DNA from: Flavobacteriales bacterium
GTDB taxonomy: Bacteria; Bacteroidota; Bacteroidia; Flavobacteriales_D; Sanyastnellaceae
Reading direction: 5' to 3'
NCBI GenBank assembly: GCA_019694805.1
Contig: JAIBBG010000001.1
Span: 186,001-250,000, forward strand
DNA: 64,000 bases
How positions within the stretch are numbered: position 1 is the stretch's first letter; every line of letters begins with the position of its first letter. The notes beneath the pieces were generated by a model, which saw only the letters and a program-made list of their open reading frames with translations, searched no databases and was not told the DNA's origin. Below, one piece after another: positions 19,201-25,771 of the stretch. The position numbers and the translations under genes are program-made.

Positions 19201-19583
19201 TATACACCATTCCAGTGCTCGTTGTCGCTTCAGCATTGCCGGTACCTTCATCTTCAAACTCAAACTCCAAATTGGCAACATTCGATACCTTGGCTCCGGA
19301 TACATTCGAAGAAAACAACAATGACCATGAGAACGCCATTGAACTTTCATGCTTTCCGAATCCAGCCCACAGTATCTTAAACATAACTCTCCAACATACA
19401 GAAAATGAAATCACCTATTATGAAATCATCGACATGACTGGCCACGTTGCACAGCAAGGGAAAGTAATGATGGGAATTCATTCTGGAGTGATAGAAGTTC
19501 AAGACCTGAGTTCCGGAACTTATTTGTTACACGTTACGAATGGATCTTTTAGTGGAAATATTCGATTTATTATCTCCAAATAA
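16260..19583 (+). CDS. T9SS-exported S8 (subtilisin) peptidase with four CARDB repeats
   Basis: 1107 residues from the ATG at 16260, directly before a signal peptide (MKYVFMSLAIAMTCFSFAQ; alternative ATG 16272). Residues about 30-190 form a propeptide-like region. The peptidase domain (about 205-500) shows Asp224 (AVIDGHGFD), His261 (KHATACAGI), oxyanion Asn365 (SCGNSG) and Ser435 (FSGTSAACP). The His motif is HAT instead of the usual HGT. Four CARDB beta-sandwich repeats start near 512, 634, 754 and 874, each opening with a PDxxI-type motif and ending near 'TESNETNN'. The C-terminal T9SS type A sorting domain (about 1025-1107; CFPNPAHS to GTYLLHV) directs export and surface attachment. A secreted protease is the plain reading; substrate unknown. 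Confidence 0.93.
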   Translation: MKSNMKYVFMSLAIAMTCFSFAQNNDHNGGGFPLTSYVVKSTDDIDALEKSLPEGTVIINRHHPFHAIEILNEKYQQEELIRLLSENPQISFFERVQFDQAGNPIIPTGFFMVKSKRDFATAAIAFCEDKGCIRKNELSKLSWTVFELPKNLSFKEFESFAKPTGLFEMIMQDEIVLCEEHVSDDTFWSSCWYVSQSTDKDIDADLAWTNMPTGNTTGHVAVIDGHGFDVTHPDLANNIAGSYNAVNQTTNVTPTTAYEKHATACAGIPGAIYNNALGVPGLGYNKIKILAIQIGYNAQASGTFYTSATIQADAINFAMTNASTCAISMSFGGTTYQTSFYNAITSARTTARNGKGIPVFASCGNSGITGWVNYPASYSGVIAVASTTSLDFRSSFSNYGQGTTLAAPGTAITTTDVAGTNGYSTTDYTNFSGTSAACPVAASVGAMMIIANNNLTEVQVKTLMAQSCEKVGGYSYGASNTDTYSTWSNELGYGRVNMNNAVLAAIAATPINPDISISGYSVNDNTVTAGQAVTITASQVTSMPSQIAVNPTLECRWSTDQVWSATDVLIGNSTSALGNGITSEIETFNYTIPAGTGMRYILIKCDAGSIVTESNETNNMVVIPVTVSSTTATPDLTIASMSISDLTPNVGQTVLLSCSQTITGATSTSAVTMEYRYSTDGTWSSDDVVLGTDVSNIGVSPSSETESITFIIPGGTGNRFILAKADSPDQMTESNETNNVFALPVVVSAATVNPDITIGGLTSTATTVVVAQTVTVSCQQIISNPPTSVIQVNLEYRWSTDLIFDTSDLLLGNTTSSLGGSSTSEAESITFTIPEGTGTRYLLVKADANNTVTETNESNVYSIMFNVSLPSSLPDVFIDAFTVSLSTVTQGQQITVACFQNISDPAFTATNVFMEYRWATGTTYSTSYSIIGIDYSSIGGGDADDDETLTFTVPAGTGQRYVMIKCDSNNGVNESNENNNVYTIPVLVVASALPVPSSSNSNSKLATFDTLAPDTFEENNNDHENAIELSCFPNPAHSILNITLQHTENEITYYEIIDMTGHVAQQGKVMMGIHSGVIEVQDLSSGTYLLHVTNGSFSGNIRFIISK

Positions 19584-19624
19584 TTCAGCAATCTCTCCTC
19601 GCTCCATCAACATGGAGCACAAAT

Positions 19625-19656
19625 AAAAAAGGCTGGCAAAATTGCCAGCCTTTTTT
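19625..19656. terminator. Bidirectional intrinsic terminator
   Basis: GGCTGGCAA and TTGCCAGCC (stem 19631-19650) are flanked by an A-tract on the left and a T-tract on the right. It therefore works in both directions and separates the converging protease (plus) and PKD-repeat (minus) genes. Confidence 0.9.
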
Positions 19657-19673
19657 CATTAAACTTGAAAAGC

Positions 19674-21254
19674 TTAACGAACAACTTTGATGGTTCTTTC
19701 TTCTTCACCAGCAATAACGCGGATGAAGTAAATTCCTTTGGAGAGGGACTTTGTATTGAATGAAATATTCTGTGTTCCCTGTCCTCTTTCGCCATTGAAT
19801 ACGTTAGCAATATTCTTCCCTGTAAGATCAAATAAATCCACTTGCACATGTGCAGGTTTGTTCAACGCCAATTTGATATTGCTTTCATCAGCCATCGGAT
19901 TCGGATATACAGAAATTGAATTTTCTGCGATGACATTTTCAAGGAGACCAACTGTTATTACAACATCTTCACAATCGGTTGCATTGCACTCACCAGGATT
20001 ACTCAGATCACCATATGTAACACAAACCGTGTAAGTATTGCTTTGAGTATAGGTATGGCTGCCGTTATCAGATAGAGTTGGAAATGATCCATCACCCCAT
20101 GTAATGACATATTGTGGATTAGCTGCTCCATCACCTACAGATGTAACACTCACAACATTGTTCGTTACAGTCAAAGTCATTTCAACCGTACAAGAAGTTG
20201 TGGCATCATCTACTACGACATCGATACAAGAAACAACTTGACAGTTTTCCAAATTATCCAAATCAACGTAGGAGGCACAAATTTGATAAGTGTCAGCCGC
20301 AGCATAAGTATGTGAATCAGGAAGTGTAGTGCCTGTTGGACTGCTGTCTCCCCAATCTACACTGATCTCAGGGTTTGTTGCCCCAGACGCGTTACCACTC
20401 AAAGCAACTGTAAGACCAGTTACGGAAGGCAGAAGTTCCAAAGTACAATTGCCCAAATCTTCGATCATCACAGTTTCACAATCTGAAACACTACAACCGT
20501 CAGGACCAAAATCACCATAGACCACACAAATTTGAAACTCACCAGTTGTGCTGTAGATATGTGATGCAGTTGCCGTCATGTCGAACTGACCATCACCCCA
20601 GTTGATGATATAGTTTTCCGATAATGCACCTGATCCTACTGCTTCAGCAAGAACCATAGAGCCATCCACGGTTGTTGTAAGACTTACAGTACATGTGCCA
20701 GCATTCTCTTGCAATACCACTTCGTGACATTGAATAATCGTACAGTTGTCCGGATTGTCCAGATCAGTGAAGGTCACACAGATGTTATATGTACCATTTG
20801 CGGCATAAACGTGATTGGTATTTTCTGTTGTTTCTACTGGACTACCATCACCCCAATTGATACTGAATGAAGGTGCACCAGCGCCGGATGAGTTGATCTG
20901 AAGACCTACATTCAAACCTAAAGTCATTGGAATGAAATCCATTGAACAGCCTTCGCCAGTGATGATTACATCCTGACATGCTTGTTGAAAGCAATTGATC
21001 AAATCGGCCTGATCAAAATAAACATAACAAATCTGATAGGTACCAGGAACATCATAAACGTGCGTCGCTGACTGACTCTGGTCTTCGTTTCCGTCTCCCC
21101 AAATGATGCCGTATCCAGGAACTGCCGCACCAGTACCATTCACAGTTACGGTGACTTCATTGCCATTGGTCACAATGTCAGCAGAAACAATACACTGAGA
21201 GAAGATGTATTGCGAGAAGAATAAAAAACTAAAGATTAAGTAATACTTTTTCAT
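19674..21254 (-). CDS. T9SS-exported protein with five cysteine-containing PKD-like repeats
   Basis: 526 residues from the ATG at 21254, immediately before a signal peptide (MKKYYLIFSFLFFSQYIFSQ); a longer in-frame start at 21359 adds unlikely sequence. Five repeats of about 85-90 residues follow. Each holds a WGDG or WGDS motif, then H-x-Y and a G/T-x-Y-x-x-C-x-x-Y/F strand, and ends with a Cys pair of the type 'NCTIIQCHEVV'. The WGDG...HxY pattern is that of PKD beta-sandwich domains; the Cys pairs suggest a disulfide in each unit. The C-terminal 80 residues (VYPNPMADES to GIYFIRVIAG) are a T9SS type A sorting domain. Probably a surface or secreted structural protein. Confidence 0.88.
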   Translation of the reverse strand: MKKYYLIFSFLFFSQYIFSQCIVSADIVTNGNEVTVTVNGTGAAVPGYGIIWGDGNEDQSQSATHVYDVPGTYQICYVYFDQADLINCFQQACQDVIITGEGCSMDFIPMTLGLNVGLQINSSGAGAPSFSINWGDGSPVETTENTNHVYAANGTYNICVTFTDLDNPDNCTIIQCHEVVLQENAGTCTVSLTTTVDGSMVLAEAVGSGALSENYIINWGDGQFDMTATASHIYSTTGEFQICVVYGDFGPDGCSVSDCETVMIEDLGNCTLELLPSVTGLTVALSGNASGATNPEISVDWGDSSPTGTTLPDSHTYAAADTYQICASYVDLDNLENCQVVSCIDVVVDDATTSCTVEMTLTVTNNVVSVTSVGDGAANPQYVITWGDGSFPTLSDNGSHTYTQSNTYTVCVTYGDLSNPGECNATDCEDVVITVGLLENVIAENSISVYPNPMADESNIKLALNKPAHVQVDLFDLTGKNIANVFNGERGQGTQNISFNTKSLSKGIYFIRVIAGEEERTIKVVR

Positions 21255-21529
21255 ATGTAGTTGGATTTGGTTCCGAATGTATGTCCAACACTGCAACGCG
21301 TCCGACAGAGTTAAGAACGTATTAAACACTTGGACGTTGAAGGCAATACATGAACGCAATCATAATTGAAACCTGGGGGACAATTCGTCAATCCTGCATC
21401 AATTCAGCATTTTTCAACTTTCAAAGCGATTGAGCAATGTACAAACGATATGATTAGAAACACAAGAAAATTACAATTTTGACAAAACACCCTTGCGATC
21501 ATATGCTGATATCCGAACCACATTTCATC

Positions 21530-21660
21530 AAAAACAAGAGGCTTCCCGTTGGAAGCCTCATGTCACTAAACCTTTAACCAAAACCTACCCACTATGAAAC
21601 CTATGGGAGGATCTTCTGACCTATAAACCATAGAAACAGTCTTTGGTTCAGAAGACTGCA
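21530..21660 (-). ncRNA. Candidate structured small RNA
   Basis: Read on the minus strand, a TAAATTTG -7 box (21661-21668) with ATTT exactly 19 nt upstream (21688-21691) is followed by an untranslated stretch of about 120-130 nt. It can form a 5' hairpin (CAGTCTT/AAGACTG, 21637-21658), a middle stem (CTATGG/CCATAG, 21601-21606 with 21628-21633) and a 9-bp GC-rich hairpin (21538-21559) followed by TTGTTTTTG, an intrinsic terminator. No good reading frame exists on this strand. A housekeeping RNA (6S-like), a regulatory RNA or the 3' trailer of dtd are all possible. Confidence 0.42.
21538..21559 (-). terminator. Intrinsic terminator (minus direction)
   Basis: GAGGCTTCC and GGAAGCCTC form a 9-bp stem with a 4-base loop. 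On the minus strand it is followed by TTGTTTTTG; on the plus strand there is no T-run. It therefore ends minus-strand transcripts (candidate small RNA or dtd). Confidence 0.7.
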
Positions 21661-21691
21661 CAAATTTACATCGTTATGCACGCATAGAAAT
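21661..21691 (-). promoter_or_regulatory. Promoter of the candidate small RNA
   Basis: Minus-strand ATTT, 19 bases, TAAATTTG. The -7 part is a perfect match to the Bacteroidota consensus TAnnTTTG and the spacing to the -33 element is exact; the -33 itself (TTTG expected) is weak. Confidence 0.5.
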
Positions 21692-21836
21692 GTTAAGAAG
21701 ATCGAAACTTGTGTTAAAGAATTCTCAATTCCCTTGTCCAGCAAGGGATACAGAGACAGTCAGGTTCGTGATAAAACTCACAAATCTGACGATTTCATGA
21801 CGTAAATCAAGTTTGAAAAATGAATTGTACGATCGA

Positions 21837-22289
21837 CTATTCCCTGTTTTTCGAATCCATGAGAATGGTAACCGGTCCATCATTTACTAAACACACCTGC
21901 ATCATGGCACCAAAAACACCAGCTTGCACAGGCCTTTCTATTTGTTTGGACAATTGTTGCATGAAATATTCATAGAGTGGAATGGCCATTTCGGGTCTGG
22001 CCGCACGGATAAAAGATGGCCTATTGCCCTTTTTTGTGGCGGCATGCAATGTGAATTGGCTCACCACTATGATCTCACCCGCCACTTCAATGATGTCGAG
22101 ATTCATCTTGTTCTCCGCGTCTGAAAATATCCTCATGCCGGCAATCTTTTGTGCCAACCACTCTGCATCCTCTGATTGATCTTCATGCTCTATGCCCAAG
22201 AGAATAAGAAGGCCTTTTCCGATGGCAGATACTGTCTGATCATTCACAATTACACTTGCTGAACTTACTCTTTGCAACACGACTCTCAT
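21837..22289 (-). CDS. dtd: D-aminoacyl-tRNA deacylase
   Basis: 150 residues, the normal DTD length. It opens with [13 protein letters not shown] and carries the two conserved catalytic-site motifs: SQFTL (VVSQFTLHA) and the C-terminal block with the Gly-Pro ([11 protein letters not shown]; consensus NxGPVT). It removes D-amino acids (and glycine from tRNA-Ala) and so protects translation from D-Tyr and similar misacylation. Divergent from recG with a 74-bp intergenic region. A perfect TAAATTTG box (22294-22301) ends only 4 nt before the ATG. Confidence 0.96.
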   Translation of the reverse strand: MRVVLQRVSSASVIVNDQTVSAIGKGLLILLGIEHEDQSEDAEWLAQKIAGMRIFSDAENKMNLDIIEVAGEIIVVSQFTLHAATKKGNRPSFIRAARPEMAIPLYEYFMQQLSKQIERPVQAGVFGAMMQVCLVNDGPVTILMDSKNRE

Positions 22290-22293
22290 ACCA

Positions 22294-22301
22294 CAAATTT
22301 A
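22294..22301 (-). promoter_or_regulatory. -7 promoter box of dtd, 4 nt from ATG
   Basis: TAAATTTG on the minus strand matches TAnnTTTG. The predicted transcription start falls on or next to the dtd ATG (22289), implying a leaderless mRNA. Confidence 0.5.
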
Positions 22302-22350
22302 ATCCATGCGACATGCATAAAATATGCCTATTGGGATGACGCTGCCCTCT

Positions 22351-22358
22351 TAAATTCG
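22351..22358 (+). promoter_or_regulatory. -7-like promoter box of recG, 5 nt from start
   Basis: TAAATTCG, one base off TAnnTTTG, ends 5 nt before the GTG start of recG (22364). Same near-leaderless geometry as dtd across the shared intergenic region; the -33 element is not obvious. Confidence 0.4.
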
Positions 22359-22363
22359 CCAGC

Positions 22364-24457
22364 GTGTTACAAGATGAGATTACATATCTGAAAGGAGTCG
22401 GGCCCCAGCGCGCTGAGGCTCTATTCAGCGAATTGAAAATCAAAACACGCGCAGATCTGCTCCACTATTACCCATTCAGATACATTGACAGATCTCAGGT
22501 AACTACGATACAGAAATTATCGGGCGAGTCCGTTGCTGTGCAATTGATTGGGAAGATCATTTCTCTCAAAGAAATAGGAGTAGGAAAAAGCAAAAGACTG
22601 TCAGGTATTTTCAGGGATGATACGGGCGATATCGAACTCGTTTGGTTTAAGGCACCTCGCTGGCTGATCCAAAATCTAAAAATCAATGAAACCTATGTCC
22701 TCTTTGGTAAGCCAACAGAATTCAAAGGAAAGTATAATTTTTCCCATCCTGAGCTTGAACTATTGGATGAAGCACGCATCGCACATGGTTCAGAACTCAA
22801 ACCTGTCTATGGCACTACCCAAAAGTTGATCAATAAAGGTCTCAATAGCAATGGTATCGCCAAATTAACCAGATCACTTGTTGACGAATGCAAGTCATTG
22901 ATTCATGAAAATCTTCCTGAAGAAATCATCAAACGATTTCGTCTGATGTCTCGCAGTGAAGCCATTGCTCAAGTGCATGTTCCTTCCAATCAGCAACAAC
23001 TTGAAGCTGCCAGAAGAAGATTGAAATTTGAAGAATTGCTTTTTATCCAACTACAACTTGCCAAACAAAAACTTCATCTGACCAAATTAGAACGTGGTGT
23101 AGTGTTTCAAAAAGTGGGAGAATTGTTCAACCGCTTTTACCATGAACATCTACCATTCGAATTGACACAAGCACAAAAAAGAGTGGTCAAAGAAATTCGA
23201 TTGGACGTAGCTCGTGGCCACCACATGAATCGATTGATACAAGGTGATGTAGGAAGTGGCAAAACTGTTGTTGCGTTGTTGGCAGCTTTGCTGGCAATCG
23301 ATAATGGCTATCAGGTGTGTATGATGGTGCCGACGGAAATACTCGCCCAACAACATTTCAGTACACTCACAACGCTGTTGAATCAAACTCCTGTTCGTTT
23401 GGAATTACTCACCGGTTCAACGCCTCGATCAAAGAGGAGACATTTGTTGGGAGATTTGTTACAGGGGGAACTTCATTTCATTGTGGGTACTCATGCTTTG
23501 ATTGAACCAGTTGTTCAATTCAAAAATCTCGGGTTGTGTATCATTGATGAACAGCATCGCTTCGGAGTGGCACAGCGTGCGCAATTGTGGAAAAAAGCTG
23601 AATTACCGCCGCATGTTCTGGTCATGACGGCAACTCCAATACCCAGAACACTTGCTATGACTTTGTATGGCGATCTTGACATCAGCGTAATTGACGAATT
23701 GCCTCCAGGACGTAAGCCTATCGTTACCCAATGGAAAAGCGATGCGCGCAGGACAGAAGTGTTTCAATTTATGGAAAATGAAATCCTGAAAGGACGTCAA
23801 GTGTATGTCGTATACCCACTCATTGCTGAAAGTGAAGCATTGGACTACAAAGATCTCATGGATGGTTATGAGAGTATTGTGAGAAGATTTCCCCTTCCCA
23901 AATACCACGTGAGTATCGTGCATGGCCAAATGAAAAGCGACGCAAAGGAATATGAGATGAAACAATTTGTCGAAGGCAAAACTCAAATCATGGTTGCAAC
24001 TACGGTTATTGAAGTGGGAGTTAATGTACCGAATGCAACAGTTATGGTCATTGAAAGTGCTGAACGATTTGGCCTGTCGCAACTACATCAATTGCGCGGA
24101 AGGGTTGGCCGTGGTGGTGATCAAAGTTATTGTATCCTGATGACAGGCGTGAAAGTCGGTAACGATAGCAAAACCCGATTGGAAACCATGGTAAGGACCA
24201 ATGACGGTTTTGAAATAGCAGAAGTTGATCTTCAGTTGAGAGGTCCTGGTGATTTAGCCGGAACACAACAAAGTGGTGCACTGGAATTGAAAATTGCCGA
24301 CTTGGCAAAAGATCAAGTGATGTTGTCCGCTGCGCGCGAACTAGCGCTTGAAATCACAGATGAAGATCCTGATTTAACGCTGCCAAAAAACCAACTTCTT
24401 TTGGAAGCTCTGCAAAAATCAAAAGAGGCCAGATCCGATTGGAGCAAAATCTCATAA
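22364..24457 (+). CDS. recG: ATP-dependent DNA helicase RecG
   Basis: 697 residues, full RecG length. An N-terminal wedge/OB domain (about 1-200; YLKGVGPQRAEALF, then YPFRYIDRS) is followed by the helicase core: Walker A GDVGSGKTVVALLA, DEQH box IIDEQHRFGV, motif III MTATPIPRTLAMT and motif VI QLRGRVGRGG with the C-terminal RecG wedge-contact domain. It remodels stalled forks and Holliday junctions in the cytoplasm. The start is GTG (22364), supported by the -7-like box 5 nt upstream and by the next Met lying well inside the conserved region. Confidence 0.97.
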   Translation: MLQDEITYLKGVGPQRAEALFSELKIKTRADLLHYYPFRYIDRSQVTTIQKLSGESVAVQLIGKIISLKEIGVGKSKRLSGIFRDDTGDIELVWFKAPRWLIQNLKINETYVLFGKPTEFKGKYNFSHPELELLDEARIAHGSELKPVYGTTQKLINKGLNSNGIAKLTRSLVDECKSLIHENLPEEIIKRFRLMSRSEAIAQVHVPSNQQQLEAARRRLKFEELLFIQLQLAKQKLHLTKLERGVVFQKVGELFNRFYHEHLPFELTQAQKRVVKEIRLDVARGHHMNRLIQGDVGSGKTVVALLAALLAIDNGYQVCMMVPTEILAQQHFSTLTTLLNQTPVRLELLTGSTPRSKRRHLLGDLLQGELHFIVGTHALIEPVVQFKNLGLCIIDEQHRFGVAQRAQLWKKAELPPHVLVMTATPIPRTLAMTLYGDLDISVIDELPPGRKPIVTQWKSDARRTEVFQFMENEILKGRQVYVVYPLIAESEALDYKDLMDGYESIVRRFPLPKYHVSIVHGQMKSDAKEYEMKQFVEGKTQIMVATTVIEVGVNVPNATVMVIESAERFGLSQLHQLRGRVGRGGDQSYCILMTGVKVGNDSKTRLETMVRTNDGFEIAEVDLQLRGPGDLAGTQQSGALELKIADLAKDQVMLSAARELALEITDEDPDLTLPKNQLLLEALQKSKEARSDWSKIS

Positions 24458-24494
24458 GCGTCTTTCAGTCCGATGTGATAGTCACAATTCTTCT

Positions 24495-24502
24495 CATCTT
24501 TG
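24495..24502 (+). promoter_or_regulatory. -7-like box of the SDR gene, 4 nt from ATG
   Basis: CATCTTTG, one base off TAnnTTTG, ends 4 nt before the ATG at 24507. No clear -33 element; supported mainly by the similar placement at dtd, recG, tyrS and alaS. Confidence 0.3.
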
Positions 24503-24506
24503 CGTC

Positions 24507-25292
24507 ATGAATCTCAGTCTTCAGGATAAAACCGCAGTCGTTTGCGGATCGACCCAAGGAATTGGTTTAGCAACAGCTAAAGAACTTGCGCTGTTAGGCG
24601 CCAACATGGTGCTTGTAGCCAGAAATGAAGAAAAACTCAGAGAAACCATAACCATACTGGATCAAAAGCAAGGTCAAAAACATCAATATCTGGTAGCCGA
24701 TTTTGCACATCCCCAGCAAGTGCAGGAAGCTATTGAAAAATTTGCAATCAAAAATCAAGTACATATTCTTGTAAATAATACGGGCGGTCCAGATCCAGGT
24801 CCAGCAATCGATGCCGACATTGAAGCTTTTCGAATTGCATTCAATACACATCTGATCTGTAATCAGATCATGGTGAAAGCTCTGGTTCCTGGCATGAAAA
24901 CACTGGGATATGGCAGAATCATCAATGTGATCAGCACATCAGTAAAACAACCATTACCCAATCTCGGTGTAAGCAATACCATCAGAGGCGCCGTTGCAAA
25001 TTGGTCTAAAACTTTAGCTATGGAACTCGGAAGATTCAACATCACGGTCAACAACGTGCTTCCGGGCGCCACGGAAACTGGCAGACTCAGCCAAATCATG
25101 AAAAACAAAGCAATAAAATCTGGAAGTACGGTTGATGACATCAAACATGAAATGTCTGAAGAAGTTCCCATGAAACGTCTTGCACAACCGGAAGAAATCG
25201 CCAACGCCATCGCCTTTTTGGCATCACCAGCAGCTTCTTATATCAATGGCATCAATGTACCTGTGGATGGCGGAAGAACACTCTGTTTGTAA
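24507..25292 (+). CDS. SDR-family NAD(P)-dependent oxidoreductase
   Basis: 261-residue classical short-chain dehydrogenase. The cofactor motif is GSTQGIGLATAK (TGxxxGxG type, with Ser/Thr in place of the first Gly), then a VNNTGG motif (NNAG equivalent). The catalytic region has Ser in 'NVISTSVKQPL' but reads 'LGVSNTIRGAVANWSK' where YxxxK is usual, so the catalytic Tyr is replaced (S-N-T-I-R). C-terminal SPAASYINGINVPVDGG is typical. This variant resembles divergent SDRs annotated as 3-oxoacyl-ACP reductase-like; the missing YxxxK makes its activity uncertain. Cytoplasmic, convergent with the Fur-family gene. Confidence 0.85.
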   Translation: MNLSLQDKTAVVCGSTQGIGLATAKELALLGANMVLVARNEEKLRETITILDQKQGQKHQYLVADFAHPQQVQEAIEKFAIKNQVHILVNNTGGPDPGPAIDADIEAFRIAFNTHLICNQIMVKALVPGMKTLGYGRIINVISTSVKQPLPNLGVSNTIRGAVANWSKTLAMELGRFNITVNNVLPGATETGRLSQIMKNKAIKSGSTVDDIKHEMSEEVPMKRLAQPEEIANAIAFLASPAASYINGINVPVDGGRTLCL

Positions 25293-25295
25293 TGC

Positions 25296-25685
25296 TCAGT
25301 TGCAGGTTGGACAAACTCCGCTAATCATATAGCTGGCTTCCTTTAATCGATAGCCTCTTGGTAACTTCAATTCAGGAATCACTTTATCGAGACAAGTTAC
25401 TTCGCCACAAACTTCACAACTGAAATGAACATGATCATGCTGGTGACCATGATCGTGATCGCAAGCTTTGCAAATGGCGTATCTTGTCATACCGTCCAAT
25501 CCGATAGTCTTATGGACTTCACCCTCCTGTAATAACCGGTCCAATACACGATAAACCGTTACCCGGTCACACACACCCTCACTCTGTTCTTGAATTTCCG
25601 GTTGAGATAATGCTGTGCCTGATTGCTCCAATATTTCCCGGATATGCTGTTTGGCTGCTGTTGACCTGACCTGTTTTTCTTTCAT
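25296..25685 (-). CDS. Fur-family transcriptional regulator (Zur-like)
   Basis: 129 residues. An N-terminal winged helix (QEQSEGVCDRVTVYRVLDRL is the recognition part) is joined to a metal-binding dimerisation domain with a His-rich hinge (HDHGHQHDHVHF) and two Cys pairs (CEVCGEVTC area and CPTC at the end). The His/Cys set is that of Fur/Zur/PerR proteins with a structural zinc; the extra His cluster favours Zur, but iron cannot be excluded. It is divergent from a TonB receptor gene, and the 86-bp gap holds two inverted repeats placed to block the receptor promoter. The gene probably also regulates itself. Confidence 0.9.
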   Translation of the reverse strand: MKEKQVRSTAAKQHIREILEQSGTALSQPEIQEQSEGVCDRVTVYRVLDRLLQEGEVHKTIGLDGMTRYAICKACDHDHGHQHDHVHFSCEVCGEVTCLDKVIPELKLPRGYRLKEASYMISGVCPTCN

Positions 25686-25721
25686 GAATTTGTTTTCAAT
25701 CCAGACACAAAAATAATATTT

Positions 25722-25752
25722 TTTCGCAACTGTGTTGCATTAATTATTTTTG
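25722..25752 (+). promoter_or_regulatory. Promoter of the TonB receptor gene
   Basis: TTTC, 19 bases, TATTTTTG. The -7 part (25745-25752) is a perfect TAnnTTTG; the -33 is TTTC instead of TTTG. The expected start lies about 12-14 nt before the ATG at 25772. Both operator-like repeats overlap this promoter. Confidence 0.6.
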
Positions 25753-25765
25753 CAACTGAATTGCA
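25725..25765. promoter_or_regulatory. Two Fur/Zur-type operator boxes
   Basis: Box 1 (25725-25739) contains GCAAC-TGT-GTTGC and box 2 (25751-25765) is TGCAA-CTGAA-TTGCA, both perfect inverted repeats and both followed by TTAA. They are 26 bp apart. Box 1 lies next to the -33 element and box 2 overlaps the -7 element and start point, a repressor arrangement. They sit between the Fur-family gene and the TonB receptor. Confidence 0.7.
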
Positions 25766-25771
25766 TTAACC

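Larger units (their letters stand above)
21255..21836. other. Long intergenic region holding a candidate small RNA
   Basis: About 580 bases with no plausible protein gene. The stretch 21538-21691 carries hairpins and a promoter described separately. The remainder (21255-21530 and 21692-21836) shows nothing beyond AT-rich spacer. Confidence 0.5.

Noticed and set aside
17797-19250. Repeated segments in the S8 gene that could be taken for DNA repeats
   Set aside because: They are diverged CARDB protein repeats (about 120 codons apart), not mobile or nucleotide-level repeats.
21594-21626. 10-codon plus-strand frame (starts MKPMGGSSDL) in the small-RNA region
   Set aside because: Too short, no promoter in that direction, and it overlaps the stems of the minus-strand candidate RNA.
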